Numbered from the stretch's first letter, positions 50,301 to 59,185 are shown. The stretch: DNA of 64,000 nucleotides from Bacteroidales bacterium (GCA_017430365.1 JAFRNC010000006.1:310001-374000), one strand, 5' to 3'. A program made the numbers and translations. The notes: generated by a model not told the origin, from the letters alone.

Positions 50301-51879
50301 CTTCGGTCCCGAGACCGTCGACCTGCCGTATCACAATGTCGCCGGTTTCGGCGAATGGAATCTTCAATGTCGCGGCGATATCGCCGGCCACCTCCCGGAA
50401 GAGGGGTTCCGAGGCCTCGACGGCCACGGAACTCCGTTTTCCGAAAGTGAAAAAGCCCTCGGCGCCTTCATAGCGCCGGGGCTTGGGAATAATCATCGAG
50501 GTAAGCCCGCCTCCATCATGGCCGAGCGCCTCTTCCACGATGTCGGTAATGCCATCCAGATAGACGTCAGGCATACGTTCCGACAGCGGATAAGGTGCGC
50601 CGATATAGACGTGCATCTGCTTGACCTCATAGTCGTACTTGCCGGTAGTGTCCTCGAAGGCCGTCTTGCTCGGCAGATATGAGTTCTGGCCGTTGGTGTA
50701 GGCGATAAAGAGCAGTGGCGTGTCCGGGAAACGCTCCCGAAGGGCCACCTGATACTCCATGAACGGCTCGCCCTGGGTGAAGAAGAGGATGACGCCGCCC
50801 AGGTTGACCGCCTCGACGTAGAACGGAAGGGTGTTCTCGACCAGACCGGCCTCGATATCCTCGATCGTATACTTCGCCCAGTAGTTGACGTCGTCAACCC
50901 AGGAATCGGAGACAGGGTTCTTCCATGAAGTGACCTCCGCGACATGCTTGCGGATAAGGTCTACAGTAATGGTATCGGCCCTGTAGGGCAGGTCGATGCG
51001 GCTCGTCTTCAGGACATAACTCCCGTCGAAAGGGATTTTTTCGAAAGAGATGTCCTTCAGGTCGGTGGCCAGCTGCCAGCCGTTCCGCTCCGCAGCCTCC
51101 ACATCCTTCTTTATGCCGTAGGCAGGGTCGGCATTGCCGCTGGCGGAGGTAAAATGGACCACCTCGCCGCCCCATGCCTTCGAAAGCGAATCGCATGAGA
51201 ATCCGGGGAAATCTGTCGATACCTTGTAACTGCCGGGGCCAAGGCTCACGGGGTGGCAGGAATAATTTACCAGCGATACGATGGGCTTTCCCCTGCGGTC
51301 GACCAGCCGCAGCACATACGCGTCCTTGTTGCAGAACCCGTCCTTGTCGCAGCGGTTGTAGTTGATGTCGCTCGTACCATGTCCGAACTCCATCTCGAAG
51401 GGAACGAACGACGCGTCGTCGGCGATAGCAGCCACGGCATTCTCAACCACCACCCTGCGCACCTTCTGGGCATAAGCATGATTGGGCTGACCTTCTTCAG
51501 CGCACCAGCCCCCGGTACGGGGCGCGGAGTGGGTATGGATACAGTGCATCAGGATATGGTCCATGGGCAGTCCGGACTTCTCGGAGATAGCCTTGCGGAT
51601 CTCGTCGGCAGTCTCGATACCCACCTCCATCAGGTCGTTGGAGATGATGCATATCTTCTCACCCCCCTTGTCCAGGACGAGGCAGTGGCTCATCAGGTCG
51701 CGGTGGACACCGTCCGACAGACCGTTCCTGGCCGCGAAACCGGCCAGGACGGTGCTGTCGGTGGTCGATATCTCCGCAACCCTGTAGTTGCAGAGATATC
51801 GTTCACTTTGAGGGGTGCAGGAAAGGAGCGCCGCCAGCAGCAGGCAGACCGCCCAGAAATGAGCGACTATCCTTCCCAT
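47335..51879 (-). CDS. Giant lipoprotein: ceramidase-like domain plus two GH20 beta-hexosaminidase domains
   Basis: A 1514-residue lipoprotein (LLSC, Cys21). Residues about 30-455 resemble neutral/alkaline ceramidase: HTHSAP (115-120) and NYSCHP (205-210) keep the zinc histidines, but the nucleophile motif GDxSPN reads GNADPA, so it may be another metal-dependent amidohydrolase. GH20 domain 1 spans about 460-940, with FHWHLTDDQGWRIE and the acid pair Asp735-Glu736 in HIGGDECPP. A short beta region follows. GH20 domain 2 spans about 1010-1500, with FHWHLTEDQGWRIE and Asp1299-Glu1300. The halves are diverged, not recent copies. An ATG at 51921 is rejected because it overlaps the previous gene and spoils the signal peptide. 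Confidence 0.88.
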   Translation of the reverse strand: MGRIVAHFWAVCLLLAALLSCTPQSERYLCNYRVAEISTTDSTVLAGFAARNGLSDGVHRDLMSHCLVLDKGGEKICIISNDLMEVGIETADEIRKAISEKSGLPMDHILMHCIHTHSAPRTGGWCAEEGQPNHAYAQKVRRVVVENAVAAIADDASFVPFEMEFGHGTSDINYNRCDKDGFCNKDAYVLRLVDRRGKPIVSLVNYSCHPVSLGPGSYKVSTDFPGFSCDSLSKAWGGEVVHFTSASGNADPAYGIKKDVEAAERNGWQLATDLKDISFEKIPFDGSYVLKTSRIDLPYRADTITVDLIRKHVAEVTSWKNPVSDSWVDDVNYWAKYTIEDIEAGLVENTLPFYVEAVNLGGVILFFTQGEPFMEYQVALRERFPDTPLLFIAYTNGQNSYLPSKTAFEDTTGKYDYEVKQMHVYIGAPYPLSERMPDVYLDGITDIVEEALGHDGGGLTSMIIPKPRRYEGAEGFFTFGKRSSVAVEASEPLFREVAGDIAATLKIPFAETGDIVIRQVDGLGTEAYRLTVTPQGVVIEASAPNGAFYGTRSLLQMLPPDALTRGARSAAIPCCSIDDAPAMEYRAIMADVARHFQDKEEIEKVIDILALHKINTFHWHLTDDQGWRIESKKYPLLVKAGPYYTQEDMREVVEYARRRYVTVVPEVELPGHALAALSAYPVFSYHPDSTISIATDLGIYDEIFCPSDTTLRFFTDLFEELFDIFPSKYYHIGGDECPPDDGSQAAFIVRISEFLQAHGKEVIAWDEVVDRGATPGTIALSYRGHAPGKKALDLGMRTVFTPNRWCYLDYYQEEGDGFPSQPYFLPLSKVYNYYPISDTVALSVRPRILGVEGCLWTEFVESPEHFEHMLFPRALALAETGWTPKHDRDYADFCTRLVTDLERLDLKKVNYSRAFENVLFMHDDFDGDKYDDTCLNLQADMPGTEIRFTVDGSVPTRNSLLYQGPSVKIEPGMTVRAQGFDRSTGRKVGKMAEKTFGIAGLLPQPEKVDVRKGSFRLSPSTAVTSGEDTTFAGVVRYLTGRVDLKVADNLPVRNYISFRLSDRVPKEGYVMEVRPEGITITSSAPNGAFYAIQTLFQMMPDAVYSGRFSGSADIPCCRIEDAPRFPYRGMHLDVCSHFFDVGFIKKYLDDMAMHKFNVFHWHLTEDQGWRIEIRKYPRLTEKGSVRPYTVVGDLHSPINDGTPYGGFYTQDEIREIVRYAAERFITVLPEIEMPGHARAAITCFPELSCFPEEEHSLATKWGVFRDVYCPREETFSFLEDVLTEVMELFPSPLIHIGGDECPKYNWERSEFCQQLMRREGLKNEEELQSWFISRIERFVNSKGRNIIGWDEILQGGLAPNAAVMSWLGEQGGIAAARQHHNVVMCPYQRYYLDYYQVDPTEDFISMGHLVPLKVVYDYEPVPAVLTEEEQQYIIGVEGTVWTEYIKTPERAEYMAFPRALAIAEAGWTQGHGKDFEGFVKRMERHFSRLDAAGVNYCRNWNVTTYQDETYGTAF

Positions 51880-51881
51880 CT

Positions 51882-53288
51882 TTAATAATAGACTTCGGTT
51901 ACGTCGTAATACATCCTCCACCAGCCGTCGTCGTCGTCACTGAAAGTCAGGATGCCGCGTGAAGGCGTTTCCATCCAGACATACCAGGTAATCGACGTAC
52001 CGCCGTCGGGCGTCATGTCCATGGTGTACGGACCCGTACCTATATTGGCGTCCACCTTGTTGTACTTCGGATTGGGATCGATCCAGAAGGTGACGGGTTC
52101 GCCCTCATAGATGATGGTGCTCGGGATCTTGATGTACTGCTCGCCGTCGTACGGGCATTCCGTAGTCTCGTTGAGCAGATGGACCACACCGTCTGATGCA
52201 AGCGTGAAGTCGAGGTCGATATCCGAGTTCATCGCATTCTTGATACGGTAGCGGGTCGCGTCGTACTTGTTAACAAGCAGGAGCGAATGCAACACCTTCT
52301 CGGAAGTGACGCTCGAATTCATCTTGCCCTGATAGAACTCCACCTTGCCGAGCCTCATGAAGTCGGCGTCGGGGTTCGGACGGGGATTCAGGTTGATGAC
52401 GTCGTAATACATCCTCCACCAGCCGTCGTCGCCGTCGCCGAAGGTCAGGATGCCGCGTTCAGGCGTCTCCATCCAGACATACCAGGTGATCGACGTACCG
52501 CCGTCAGGTGTCATGTCCATGGTGTACTCGCCGGTACCTATGTTGGCGTCCACCTTGTTGTACTTCGGGTTGGGATCGATCCAGAATGTGACCAGTTCGC
52601 CTTCGTACTCGATGGTGCTCGGGATCTTGATGTACTGCTCGCCGTCATACGGGCACTCCGTAGTCTCGTTGAGCAAATAGACCACACCGTCGGATGCAAG
52701 CGTGAAATCGAGGTCGATGCCCGAGTTCATCGCGTTGCGGATACGGTACTTGGTCTTGTCATACTTGGATACCTGGAGCGTGGCGTACTTCTCGTCGTAG
52801 AGGTTGACGGAGCTGTTCATCTTGCCCTGATAGAATTCGACGGTGGCGTAGTCGGTGAATTCGGAGTCGTCGCCGCCAGGCATCGACAACTTGCCGGAGA
52901 AAACGTTATAGCCGGCCGGCGATACTTTCGACTCGTCGAACGAGACGGTGAAACTGTAGGACTCCCCTGCCTCGGCCTGATCCGCGTCATATCCGACCCG
53001 GACTGTGGATGTGGATTCGCCGGGAGCGAATCTCACCGTCGATGGAGTCTCAAGGGAGAACATCGGGTCGCCCTCCAGACGGAGTTCTACCGACAGGTCG
53101 GTGGAAATCGCACCCCTGACGAGCTGGAATTCGATCACGGGTTCATCCGTGAAGAGCCATGCGCCTCCGTTGGAATCGAAAGTCAGGCACTCGTTGGTCG
53201 GGGTATAGAGATAACTGGTCTGTTCGCAGGATACAAGCGCAAAGAGACCCGCAATAATTATTGAAACAGATACAAGTAACTTTTTCAT
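51882..53288 (-). CDS. Surface lipoprotein with an internal duplication (SusE/F-position)
   Basis: A 468-residue lipoprotein (VSC, Cys21). The N-terminal beta domain (about 25-140) resembles a Calx-beta or DUF4843-type domain. Two near-identical domains follow, residues 150-297 and 316-463, each running from VEFYQGKMNSSV to WWRMYYDV. It occupies the SusE/SusF position directly downstream of susD and probably binds glycan at the cell surface through its Trp- and Tyr-rich repeats. Its stop is 2 bases from the giant hydrolase start. Confidence 0.82.
   Translation of the reverse strand: MKKLLVSVSIIIAGLFALVSCEQTSYLYTPTNECLTFDSNGGAWLFTDEPVIEFQLVRGAISTDLSVELRLEGDPMFSLETPSTVRFAPGESTSTVRVGYDADQAEAGESYSFTVSFDESKVSPAGYNVFSGKLSMPGGDDSEFTDYATVEFYQGKMNSSVNLYDEKYATLQVSKYDKTKYRIRNAMNSGIDLDFTLASDGVVYLLNETTECPYDGEQYIKIPSTIEYEGELVTFWIDPNPKYNKVDANIGTGEYTMDMTPDGGTSITWYVWMETPERGILTFGDGDDGWWRMYYDVINLNPRPNPDADFMRLGKVEFYQGKMNSSVTSEKVLHSLLLVNKYDATRYRIKNAMNSDIDLDFTLASDGVVHLLNETTECPYDGEQYIKIPSTIIYEGEPVTFWIDPNPKYNKVDANIGTGPYTMDMTPDGGTSITWYVWMETPSRGILTFSDDDDGWWRMYYDVTEVYY
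51900..52841 (-). repeat. Direct duplication of a 444-bp domain-coding unit
   Basis: Units 52398-52841 and 51900-52343 are offset by 498 bases. They encode 148-residue domains that differ at few positions, and the DNA itself is largely identical over long stretches, pointing to a fairly recent tandem duplication within the gene. Confidence 0.85.
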
Positions 53289-53306
53289 ATCGGTCTTTTT
53301 TCGCTG

Positions 53307-54812
53307 TTAATAACCAGGATTCTGCTGTCCGCGTATCTGCGGGTTGGAATCGATTTCCGCCTGGGGGATAGGCCACACGAAGAACGGATCGGACGCCTCG
53401 CGCTTCATCAGTTCGGTGTAGGAACTGCCCGCATCTATGACCAGGTTCTTGTCCTGCGCCTCGCTGCGGGCGAAGCCCTGGTTCCAGCGCTTGAGGTCTT
53501 TGAAACGGAAGCCTTCACCGTAAAGTTCGCGTGCACGTTCCAGTTTGATCTGGGCCATGAGTTCATCGCCCGTGTAGTGGCGGTCGGCATAGCCGGGGAT
53601 ACGGCTGGCACGGAGACGGTTCAGATAGGTGCAGGCCTGTTCGGCCTGGCCGGACATCGCATATCCCTCTGCGGCGATCAGGTACTGCTCGGCGATACGG
53701 AACGGCTTGATCTTATGGGTATAGGTCGAAGCGCCTGTCGAAGACATGAGTTCCGGGTTGCCGGGGAACTTGAAACAGAGATAGACATTGCCGGAGAAAT
53801 TGCCCAGATTGACCTGCGTCTTGCGGAACCAGGTCGTGAAGCGGAGGTCGGACTTGTCGTAGGAATCGACGATCCACTTCTCGGGGATGTAGTTCGGGGC
53901 ATACAGTCCGCCCGTATACTGGATGTAGCCGTAGTCATTGGTGCTGGCATTGGAAAGGATGCTCGACCAGAACTGGGTGATGCATTCCTTGCCGCTGTCG
54001 TTGGTCCAAAGGGCATTGAAATCTTCCTGGGTGCTGAGCAGCGCGTAGCGGCCGCTGTCCGCAAGAGCCGCTGCCAGCGAGGCCGCCTTGGCATAATCGC
54101 CCTTGGTCAGCGCAACGCGGGCCTGCATGGCCTTCACGGCATCGGCAGTCAGGTAAATCGAACCTTCGGAACCGGGGACCGAAGCGAGGAGCTGCTCGGC
54201 TTTCGCCAGATTCCTCTCGATGTAATCATATGTCTCTGCCAGCGTGCTGCGGCCGACATAACTGGACTGGTCACTCGGAGAGGGAAAGGTCGCATCCGAC
54301 AGCATCACACCGTAATCGGACGAGGCGCTGGAAGAATAATTCTTGCAGAAAAGCTCGGCAAGGATGAACATGGAATAGGCTTTGGCAAAGGCGCATTCGC
54401 CCAGGATCACGTCGTACTGAGCTTTCTCGGCAGCCGTGGATTCCGCCTGCAGGGCGGGGATTCCGCCTTCAAGGAAGTTGGCGAGCATCACGAGATAGTA
54501 AGAGCTTTCCCAGATGGACTCGACATTGCCGAAGGTGGAACGCATCTCCCACTTGTAATATTCACCGTTGCGGTTGCCGTAGGTGATCGAACCGTGGAAC
54601 GAATCGGACATCAGTTCCATCAGATACACCGGGGCTCCGGAGGTCAGGCTGTTCCGCATCGTGATGTATATGTCCCGACGGAGTTTCTGGGCGTCGTCCA
54701 TCGACCTCAGGGCTTCATCGGTCGAGATCGAGCTCGTAGGTTTCAGGTCGAGGTTGCAAGCCGTCACGAACATCATTGCGAGGGCGCATAGGCTGAATAA
54801 TATCTTTTTCAT
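53307..54812 (-). CDS. SusD/RagB family nutrient-binding outer-membrane lipoprotein
   Basis: A 501-residue lipoprotein (MFVTACN, Cys about 19). SusD features: N-terminal LKPTSSISTDEALRSMDDA, helical TPR-like body, YLIAAEGYAMSGQAEQACTY (about 374-393), LNRLRASRIPGY and the C-terminal KDLKRWNQGF...PIPQAEIDSNP. SusD lids the SusC channel and captures oligosaccharide or peptide ligand. It follows susC by 16 bases. Confidence 0.94.
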   Translation of the reverse strand: MKKILFSLCALAMMFVTACNLDLKPTSSISTDEALRSMDDAQKLRRDIYITMRNSLTSGAPVYLMELMSDSFHGSITYGNRNGEYYKWEMRSTFGNVESIWESSYYLVMLANFLEGGIPALQAESTAAEKAQYDVILGECAFAKAYSMFILAELFCKNYSSSASSDYGVMLSDATFPSPSDQSSYVGRSTLAETYDYIERNLAKAEQLLASVPGSEGSIYLTADAVKAMQARVALTKGDYAKAASLAAALADSGRYALLSTQEDFNALWTNDSGKECITQFWSSILSNASTNDYGYIQYTGGLYAPNYIPEKWIVDSYDKSDLRFTTWFRKTQVNLGNFSGNVYLCFKFPGNPELMSSTGASTYTHKIKPFRIAEQYLIAAEGYAMSGQAEQACTYLNRLRASRIPGYADRHYTGDELMAQIKLERARELYGEGFRFKDLKRWNQGFARSEAQDKNLVIDAGSSYTELMKREASDPFFVWPIPQAEIDSNPQIRGQQNPGY

Positions 54813-54828
54813 ACTGAATCCTCCTTGT

Positions 54829-57822
54829 TTAGAAAGTCAACTCAACACCGAAGACATACTGCTTCGTGTTCGGATAGTTACCCATGGCCGTAATGGCGTC
54901 GATCTCCGGGTCCCAACCCGTGTACCTTGTAAAGGTCAGCAGGTTTCGGCCGGACACATAGATTTTCGCGCCGCCCAGGAAGCCGGTGCGCTGCATCAGT
55001 TTCCGGGGGAATTCATAGGAGATCTGGACATTCTTCAGACGTACGAACGAAGCGTTGTCGATGAAACGGCTGTCGTGGCGGACCGCCTCACCCGCCTTCG
55101 GGATATCGGTGATCTGTCCGGGAGTCGTCCAGATGTTCATCATCCTCTTGGTCATGTTCGACTCGTCGGCGAATGCGGGGTTCTCCACGAAGTAACGGTC
55201 GTAGTTCTCCATGTACTTGCCGAACACGCCGGAGAAGGTTGCATTGAATGAAAGGCCCTTCCAGCTGGCATCGACCGAGGCGCCGCCCGACCAGGGGGCG
55301 AAACGGTTCTTGCCGAGGAACACGGCGTTGCTTTCAGTGTAGGTATCGGTCAGGGTGCCGTCGGCATTGCGCCAGAGCGACTTACCGTTGGCCGGATCCA
55401 CACCGGCGAAGTCTACGAGGAAGAACTCGCCGTATGCGTGTCCCACCTGGAACTTCAGTCCCGAACTGCCGTCCACGAATTCGTCGCGGCCGTCATAGAG
55501 TTCGGTGATGACGTTCTTGTTGTAGTTCATATTGAATCCGAGTCCCAGATAGACGTCGCGTTCATTGATAACATCGACCTTCAGTTCAACGTCGACACCG
55601 CGGTTGCGCATCGAACCCACGTTGCCCCAACCGCCGGAAAAGCCGGAGATGTAGGAGTACGGGATATACATCAGCATATCCTTCGTATTCTTGTTGTAGA
55701 ACTCGACGTTGAAGTTAACCCTGTTGAACAGGCGGCCGTTGAGACCGACATTGAGCGCCTCCAGGGTCTCCCAGGTCAGGTTCGGATTGCTAAGCGAGGA
55801 AAGATACCATGAAGTCTGGTTGTCATAGAGACGTCCGGTGGAGGTCAGACCGTAGGCCAGGTAGTTGCTGATGCCGGAGTTACCCATGGTACCGTAGGAA
55901 GCCTTCAGCTGAAGGTTGTCGATCCAGCCGATATCCTGGATAAACTTCTCCTTGCCTATGTTCCACATCACGCCGGCCGACCAGAAACTGGCGTAGCGGC
56001 GGTTCGCGCCGAAGAGCGAGGAACCGTCGATACGGTAGGTCAGGTCGAGGAAATACTTGTCTGCATAGTCATAGGAAAGGCGGGAGAAGAAGGAGTTGTA
56101 GGCCACTTCGGAGAATGTGTAGGAAGGAAGGTTGGCCTGGGTGCCGTGGTTGACGTTAGTCAGGCGTTCGTCGGTCTGTCCGTTCGTCCAGGTGGAGAAA
56201 TAGGTGTCGTTGGAGTAGATCGACTCATGTCCCGCCAGCAGCACGAAGTTGTTGTTCTTCGCGATGGAGAACTTGTACTCGGCGGTATTGGTGGAGGTCA
56301 GGCGGTAGAAACGTTCGAACGACTCTTCAGTCACGGTCGCAAGGTTGATCTTGTTCGGAAGCACCTTGCCGGTGTAACGGTAGTCCGAGCCCTCGATCGC
56401 CTGCACTGCACGCAGGGTGAAACCCTTGAAAGGAGTGATTTCCTGATAGAGGTTGCCGTTCAGGCGGGCGGTCTGCCGCTTTGTAGGCTGGGCCTCCATG
56501 CGGCGGAAATAGTTCCACATGCCGAGGTCGGTGATATAGTCCGGCTCGTCGCCGTAACCGACGAAGTTGCCGCTGGCATCCGTTATGATCTCATAAGGCG
56601 TCGCGTACGGAAGACCCCAAGCCACGATATTCATCGGGTTGTAGTAACCCGTGCTGGTGGTCGAGTAGCCGGCCGTGTGATGCGACTGCCATGTGAGGTT
56701 CAAATTGATGCCGATCTTGAGCCACTCGGCAATCTTGCTGTTGACGTTCGAACGGATCGAATAGCGCTCCATGTCGGAGAAAGGCTCGATACCCTTGCGG
56801 TCGAATGCGCCCAGCGAGATGTAATAGTCGCTGCGCTGGCTGCGGCCCGAAACGCTCAGGTCGGCTTTCCATGTCGGAGCGTTCTCCTGCAGTATCCACT
56901 TGCGCCAGTCGGTCTCGATGTGGTTCTTCAGGCGGAAGTCCTTGAGCTCCTGGAACTGGGCGTTACCCTTGAGGCTCGGATCGGCCAGTTCACGGAAAGC
57001 GAACCACTCCTCCGCGTTCATGAGCGGCATAGGGAACTGGGCCAGATTCGAGATACCGTACGATCCGCTGACCGTCACGGTAGGCTTCTCGCCGACACCC
57101 TTCTTGGTGGTGATGTACACGACGCCGTTGGCAGCACGGGAACCGTAGATGGCGGTAGATGATGCGTCCTTCATGACCGTCACGTTCTCGATATCGTTCG
57201 GGTTCAGGGCCGTGAATATGGCCACATCCACAGGGGTGCCGTCGAGGATGAACAGAGGCGTGTTGGATGCATTGATCGAGTTGACACCGCGCAGACGCAT
57301 CGACACCGAAGCGCTCGGTTCACCGGAACTTGTATAGACCTGAAGGCCCGCCACCTTGCCCTGGAGGGCATCGCCGGCGCTCGCCGCAGGAATCTTCGTG
57401 AATGCGTCAGACTTCACCAGCGTGGAGGCGCCGACCACGGAGCTGATCTTCTTGGCGGTACCGTAACCGACCACGATGGTCTCCTCCAGGAACTCGGCGT
57501 CATTGGCCATGATGATGTTGATGACGCTCCTGCCGGCCACGTCCACCGTCTGGGTCACCATTCCGATGTATGTGAACGTCAGTTTGTCACCGGAGCGGGC
57601 AGCAATCGTATAACTGCCGTCCACGCCGGTCGTAGTGTACTGTCCCGACACGTCGTTGTGGACAGTCACCCCTATGAGAGGCTCGTTCTGGGTGTCCACA
57701 ACCGTACCGGAAACCGAGTTCCGGAAGTCCTGTCCTCCCGGAACGGCCAGAGCCTGAAACGCCAGCAGCAACGCCGCCAGCAACAACAGGCCCTTTGAAA
57801 AAACAGTTTTTTTCATCGGCAT
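54829..57822 (-). CDS. SusC/RagA family TonB-linked outer-membrane protein
   Basis: A 997-residue transporter (995 if the third codon, ATG 57816, is used). Signal peptide about 1-27, carboxypeptidase-regulatory-like domain (GTVVDTQNEPLIGVTVHND, about 39-57), plug domain with EETIVVGYGTAKKISSVVGA (about 114-133) and LRGVNSINASNTPLFILDG, and a 22-strand-type barrel ending in QYVFGVELTF. It imports the ligand captured by SusD using TonB energy. First gene of the nine-gene operon. Only a weak promoter candidate (ATTG-20-TAATTTTC) is visible upstream, and no linked regulator exists. Confidence 0.95.
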   Translation of the reverse strand: MPMKKTVFSKGLLLLAALLLAFQALAVPGGQDFRNSVSGTVVDTQNEPLIGVTVHNDVSGQYTTTGVDGSYTIAARSGDKLTFTYIGMVTQTVDVAGRSVINIIMANDAEFLEETIVVGYGTAKKISSVVGASTLVKSDAFTKIPAASAGDALQGKVAGLQVYTSSGEPSASVSMRLRGVNSINASNTPLFILDGTPVDVAIFTALNPNDIENVTVMKDASSTAIYGSRAANGVVYITTKKGVGEKPTVTVSGSYGISNLAQFPMPLMNAEEWFAFRELADPSLKGNAQFQELKDFRLKNHIETDWRKWILQENAPTWKADLSVSGRSQRSDYYISLGAFDRKGIEPFSDMERYSIRSNVNSKIAEWLKIGINLNLTWQSHHTAGYSTTSTGYYNPMNIVAWGLPYATPYEIITDASGNFVGYGDEPDYITDLGMWNYFRRMEAQPTKRQTARLNGNLYQEITPFKGFTLRAVQAIEGSDYRYTGKVLPNKINLATVTEESFERFYRLTSTNTAEYKFSIAKNNNFVLLAGHESIYSNDTYFSTWTNGQTDERLTNVNHGTQANLPSYTFSEVAYNSFFSRLSYDYADKYFLDLTYRIDGSSLFGANRRYASFWSAGVMWNIGKEKFIQDIGWIDNLQLKASYGTMGNSGISNYLAYGLTSTGRLYDNQTSWYLSSLSNPNLTWETLEALNVGLNGRLFNRVNFNVEFYNKNTKDMLMYIPYSYISGFSGGWGNVGSMRNRGVDVELKVDVINERDVYLGLGFNMNYNKNVITELYDGRDEFVDGSSGLKFQVGHAYGEFFLVDFAGVDPANGKSLWRNADGTLTDTYTESNAVFLGKNRFAPWSGGASVDASWKGLSFNATFSGVFGKYMENYDRYFVENPAFADESNMTKRMMNIWTTPGQITDIPKAGEAVRHDSRFIDNASFVRLKNVQISYEFPRKLMQRTGFLGGAKIYVSGRNLLTFTRYTGWDPEIDAITAMGNYPNTKQYVFGVELTF

Positions 57823-57908
57823 ATGAAAGTGTTGGTTGTAAAATTTAACGACTCGTTTTAATTTCGAAAATTACAAAAAAAATCCGTTTTATCCAATTCC
57901 TTACGGAC

Positions 57909-57945
57909 AAAAAAAGAGTGGCCGGGACGAAAAGTCCGGCCACTC
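57909..57945 (-). terminator. Intrinsic terminator after the aminotransferase gene
   Basis: On the minus strand: GAGTGGCCGG, 10-base loop, CCGGCCACTC, then seven T. A strong 10-bp GC-rich stem that separates the aspC-type gene from the downstream SusC operon on the same strand. Confidence 0.85.
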
Positions 57946-57963
57946 CTAATACCTGGATGACGA

Positions 57964-59163
57964 TTATTCCGTACGTCCCGGATAGGTCTCGAGAGCCTTC
58001 TCCAGGCATACGAGGGCATGCCTGAGGTCTTCTTCCTTGAGCACATAGGCCAGACGGATCTGATTGCGGCCCAGACCGGGGGTGGCGTAGAATCCGGCCA
58101 TCGGGGCGACCATCACGGTCTCGCCGTTGTAGCTGAACTCTTCGAGCAGCCATTTGGCGAACTTCTCGGAATCGTCGACCGGGAGCTGGGCGGCGGCGTA
58201 GAACGCACCCATCGGGCGGGGAGCCACCACGCCTTTCATCTTCTGCAGACCGTCGATCAGCACGTCGCGGCGGTGTATGTACTCGTCACGGACAGCCTTG
58301 AAATAGGATGCAGGAGCGTCAAGTGCGCCTTCCGCGGCGATCTGTCCGTAGGAAGGTGAGCAGAGACGTGCCTGGGCGTAGCGCATGACGGCGGCCATGA
58401 CCTCCTTGTTGCGGGAGACCAGATAACCGATGCGCGCGCCGCAGAGGCTGTAGCGTTTCGATACGGAGTCGAGCAGGATGACGTTCTGCTCCAGTCCGGG
58501 AATGTGCATGCAGGAGAAATGCGGGGCGTCGGTGTAGCAGAACTCGCGGTAAACCTCGTCGGCAAAAATGAAGAGGCCGTACTTCTTGGCGATCTCGCCC
58601 AGTTCCAGCAGGGCTTCCTTGGTGTAGAGGCATCCGGTCGGGTTGCCGGGGTTGCATATCACCACGCCCTTGGTCTTGGGGGTGATGTGCTTCTCGACCT
58701 CGCTCATCGGGGGAAGTGCGAATCCGTCCTCGATGTGGGTGGTGATAGGCACCAGCTTCACGTCGTTCTGGAGAGCGAAGGAGTTGTAATTGGTATAGAA
58801 CGGCTCGAATACGATCACTTCGTCGTCGGGGTCGCAAGTTACCGAGAGGGCGATCTGAAGGGCCTCGCTGCCGCCGTTAGTGATGTTGATATCGGCTGCT
58901 TCGACATCGATGCCGATCCTCTTGTAGTATTTGGCAAGGCCTTCGCGCAACGAATCGTTGCCGCCGGACTTGGCATAGGCCACCACCTTGAGATCGTTGT
59001 TCTTGACCGCATCGAGAGCCTCCTTGGGAGATTCGATGTCAGGCTGACCGATATTGAGGTGATAGACTTTGATACCACGTTTCTTGGCTGCGTCGGCGAA
59101 GGGGACGAGCTTGCGGATCGGGGAGGCGGGCATGGCCTGCGCCTTTTTGGATAATGTAAGCAT
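57964..59163 (-). CDS. Aspartate-type PLP-dependent aminotransferase
   Basis: A 399-residue class I aminotransferase. YHLNIGQPDIESP (about 35-47), NGGSEALQIALS (about 96-107), VICNPGNPTGCLY (about 167-179), FADEVYREF and the PLP-lysine motif LDSVSKRYSLCGARIGYL (about 231-248). The pattern fits AspC/AlaT-like enzymes of amino-acid metabolism. It lies 22 bases after dacB on the same strand, probably cotranscribed, and ends at the terminator. Confidence 0.9.
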   Translation of the reverse strand: MLTLSKKAQAMPASPIRKLVPFADAAKKRGIKVYHLNIGQPDIESPKEALDAVKNNDLKVVAYAKSGGNDSLREGLAKYYKRIGIDVEAADINITNGGSEALQIALSVTCDPDDEVIVFEPFYTNYNSFALQNDVKLVPITTHIEDGFALPPMSEVEKHITPKTKGVVICNPGNPTGCLYTKEALLELGEIAKKYGLFIFADEVYREFCYTDAPHFSCMHIPGLEQNVILLDSVSKRYSLCGARIGYLVSRNKEVMAAVMRYAQARLCSPSYGQIAAEGALDAPASYFKAVRDEYIHRRDVLIDGLQKMKGVVAPRPMGAFYAAAQLPVDDSEKFAKWLLEEFSYNGETVMVAPMAGFYATPGLGRNQIRLAYVLKEEDLRHALVCLEKALETYPGRTE

Positions 59164-59185
59164 TATACTTTGTGATTATGGATTG

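Noticed and set aside
51880..51921. Earlier start (ATG 51921) for the giant hydrolase
   Set aside because: It overlaps the preceding gene and adds 14 charged residues before the lipoprotein signal; ATG 51879 sits 2 bases after the upstream stop.
53307..57822. Reading SusC/SusD as a starch system
   Set aside because: No alpha-amylase-type gene is nearby; the SusCD label refers only to transporter family, and the neighbouring enzymes point to amino sugars.
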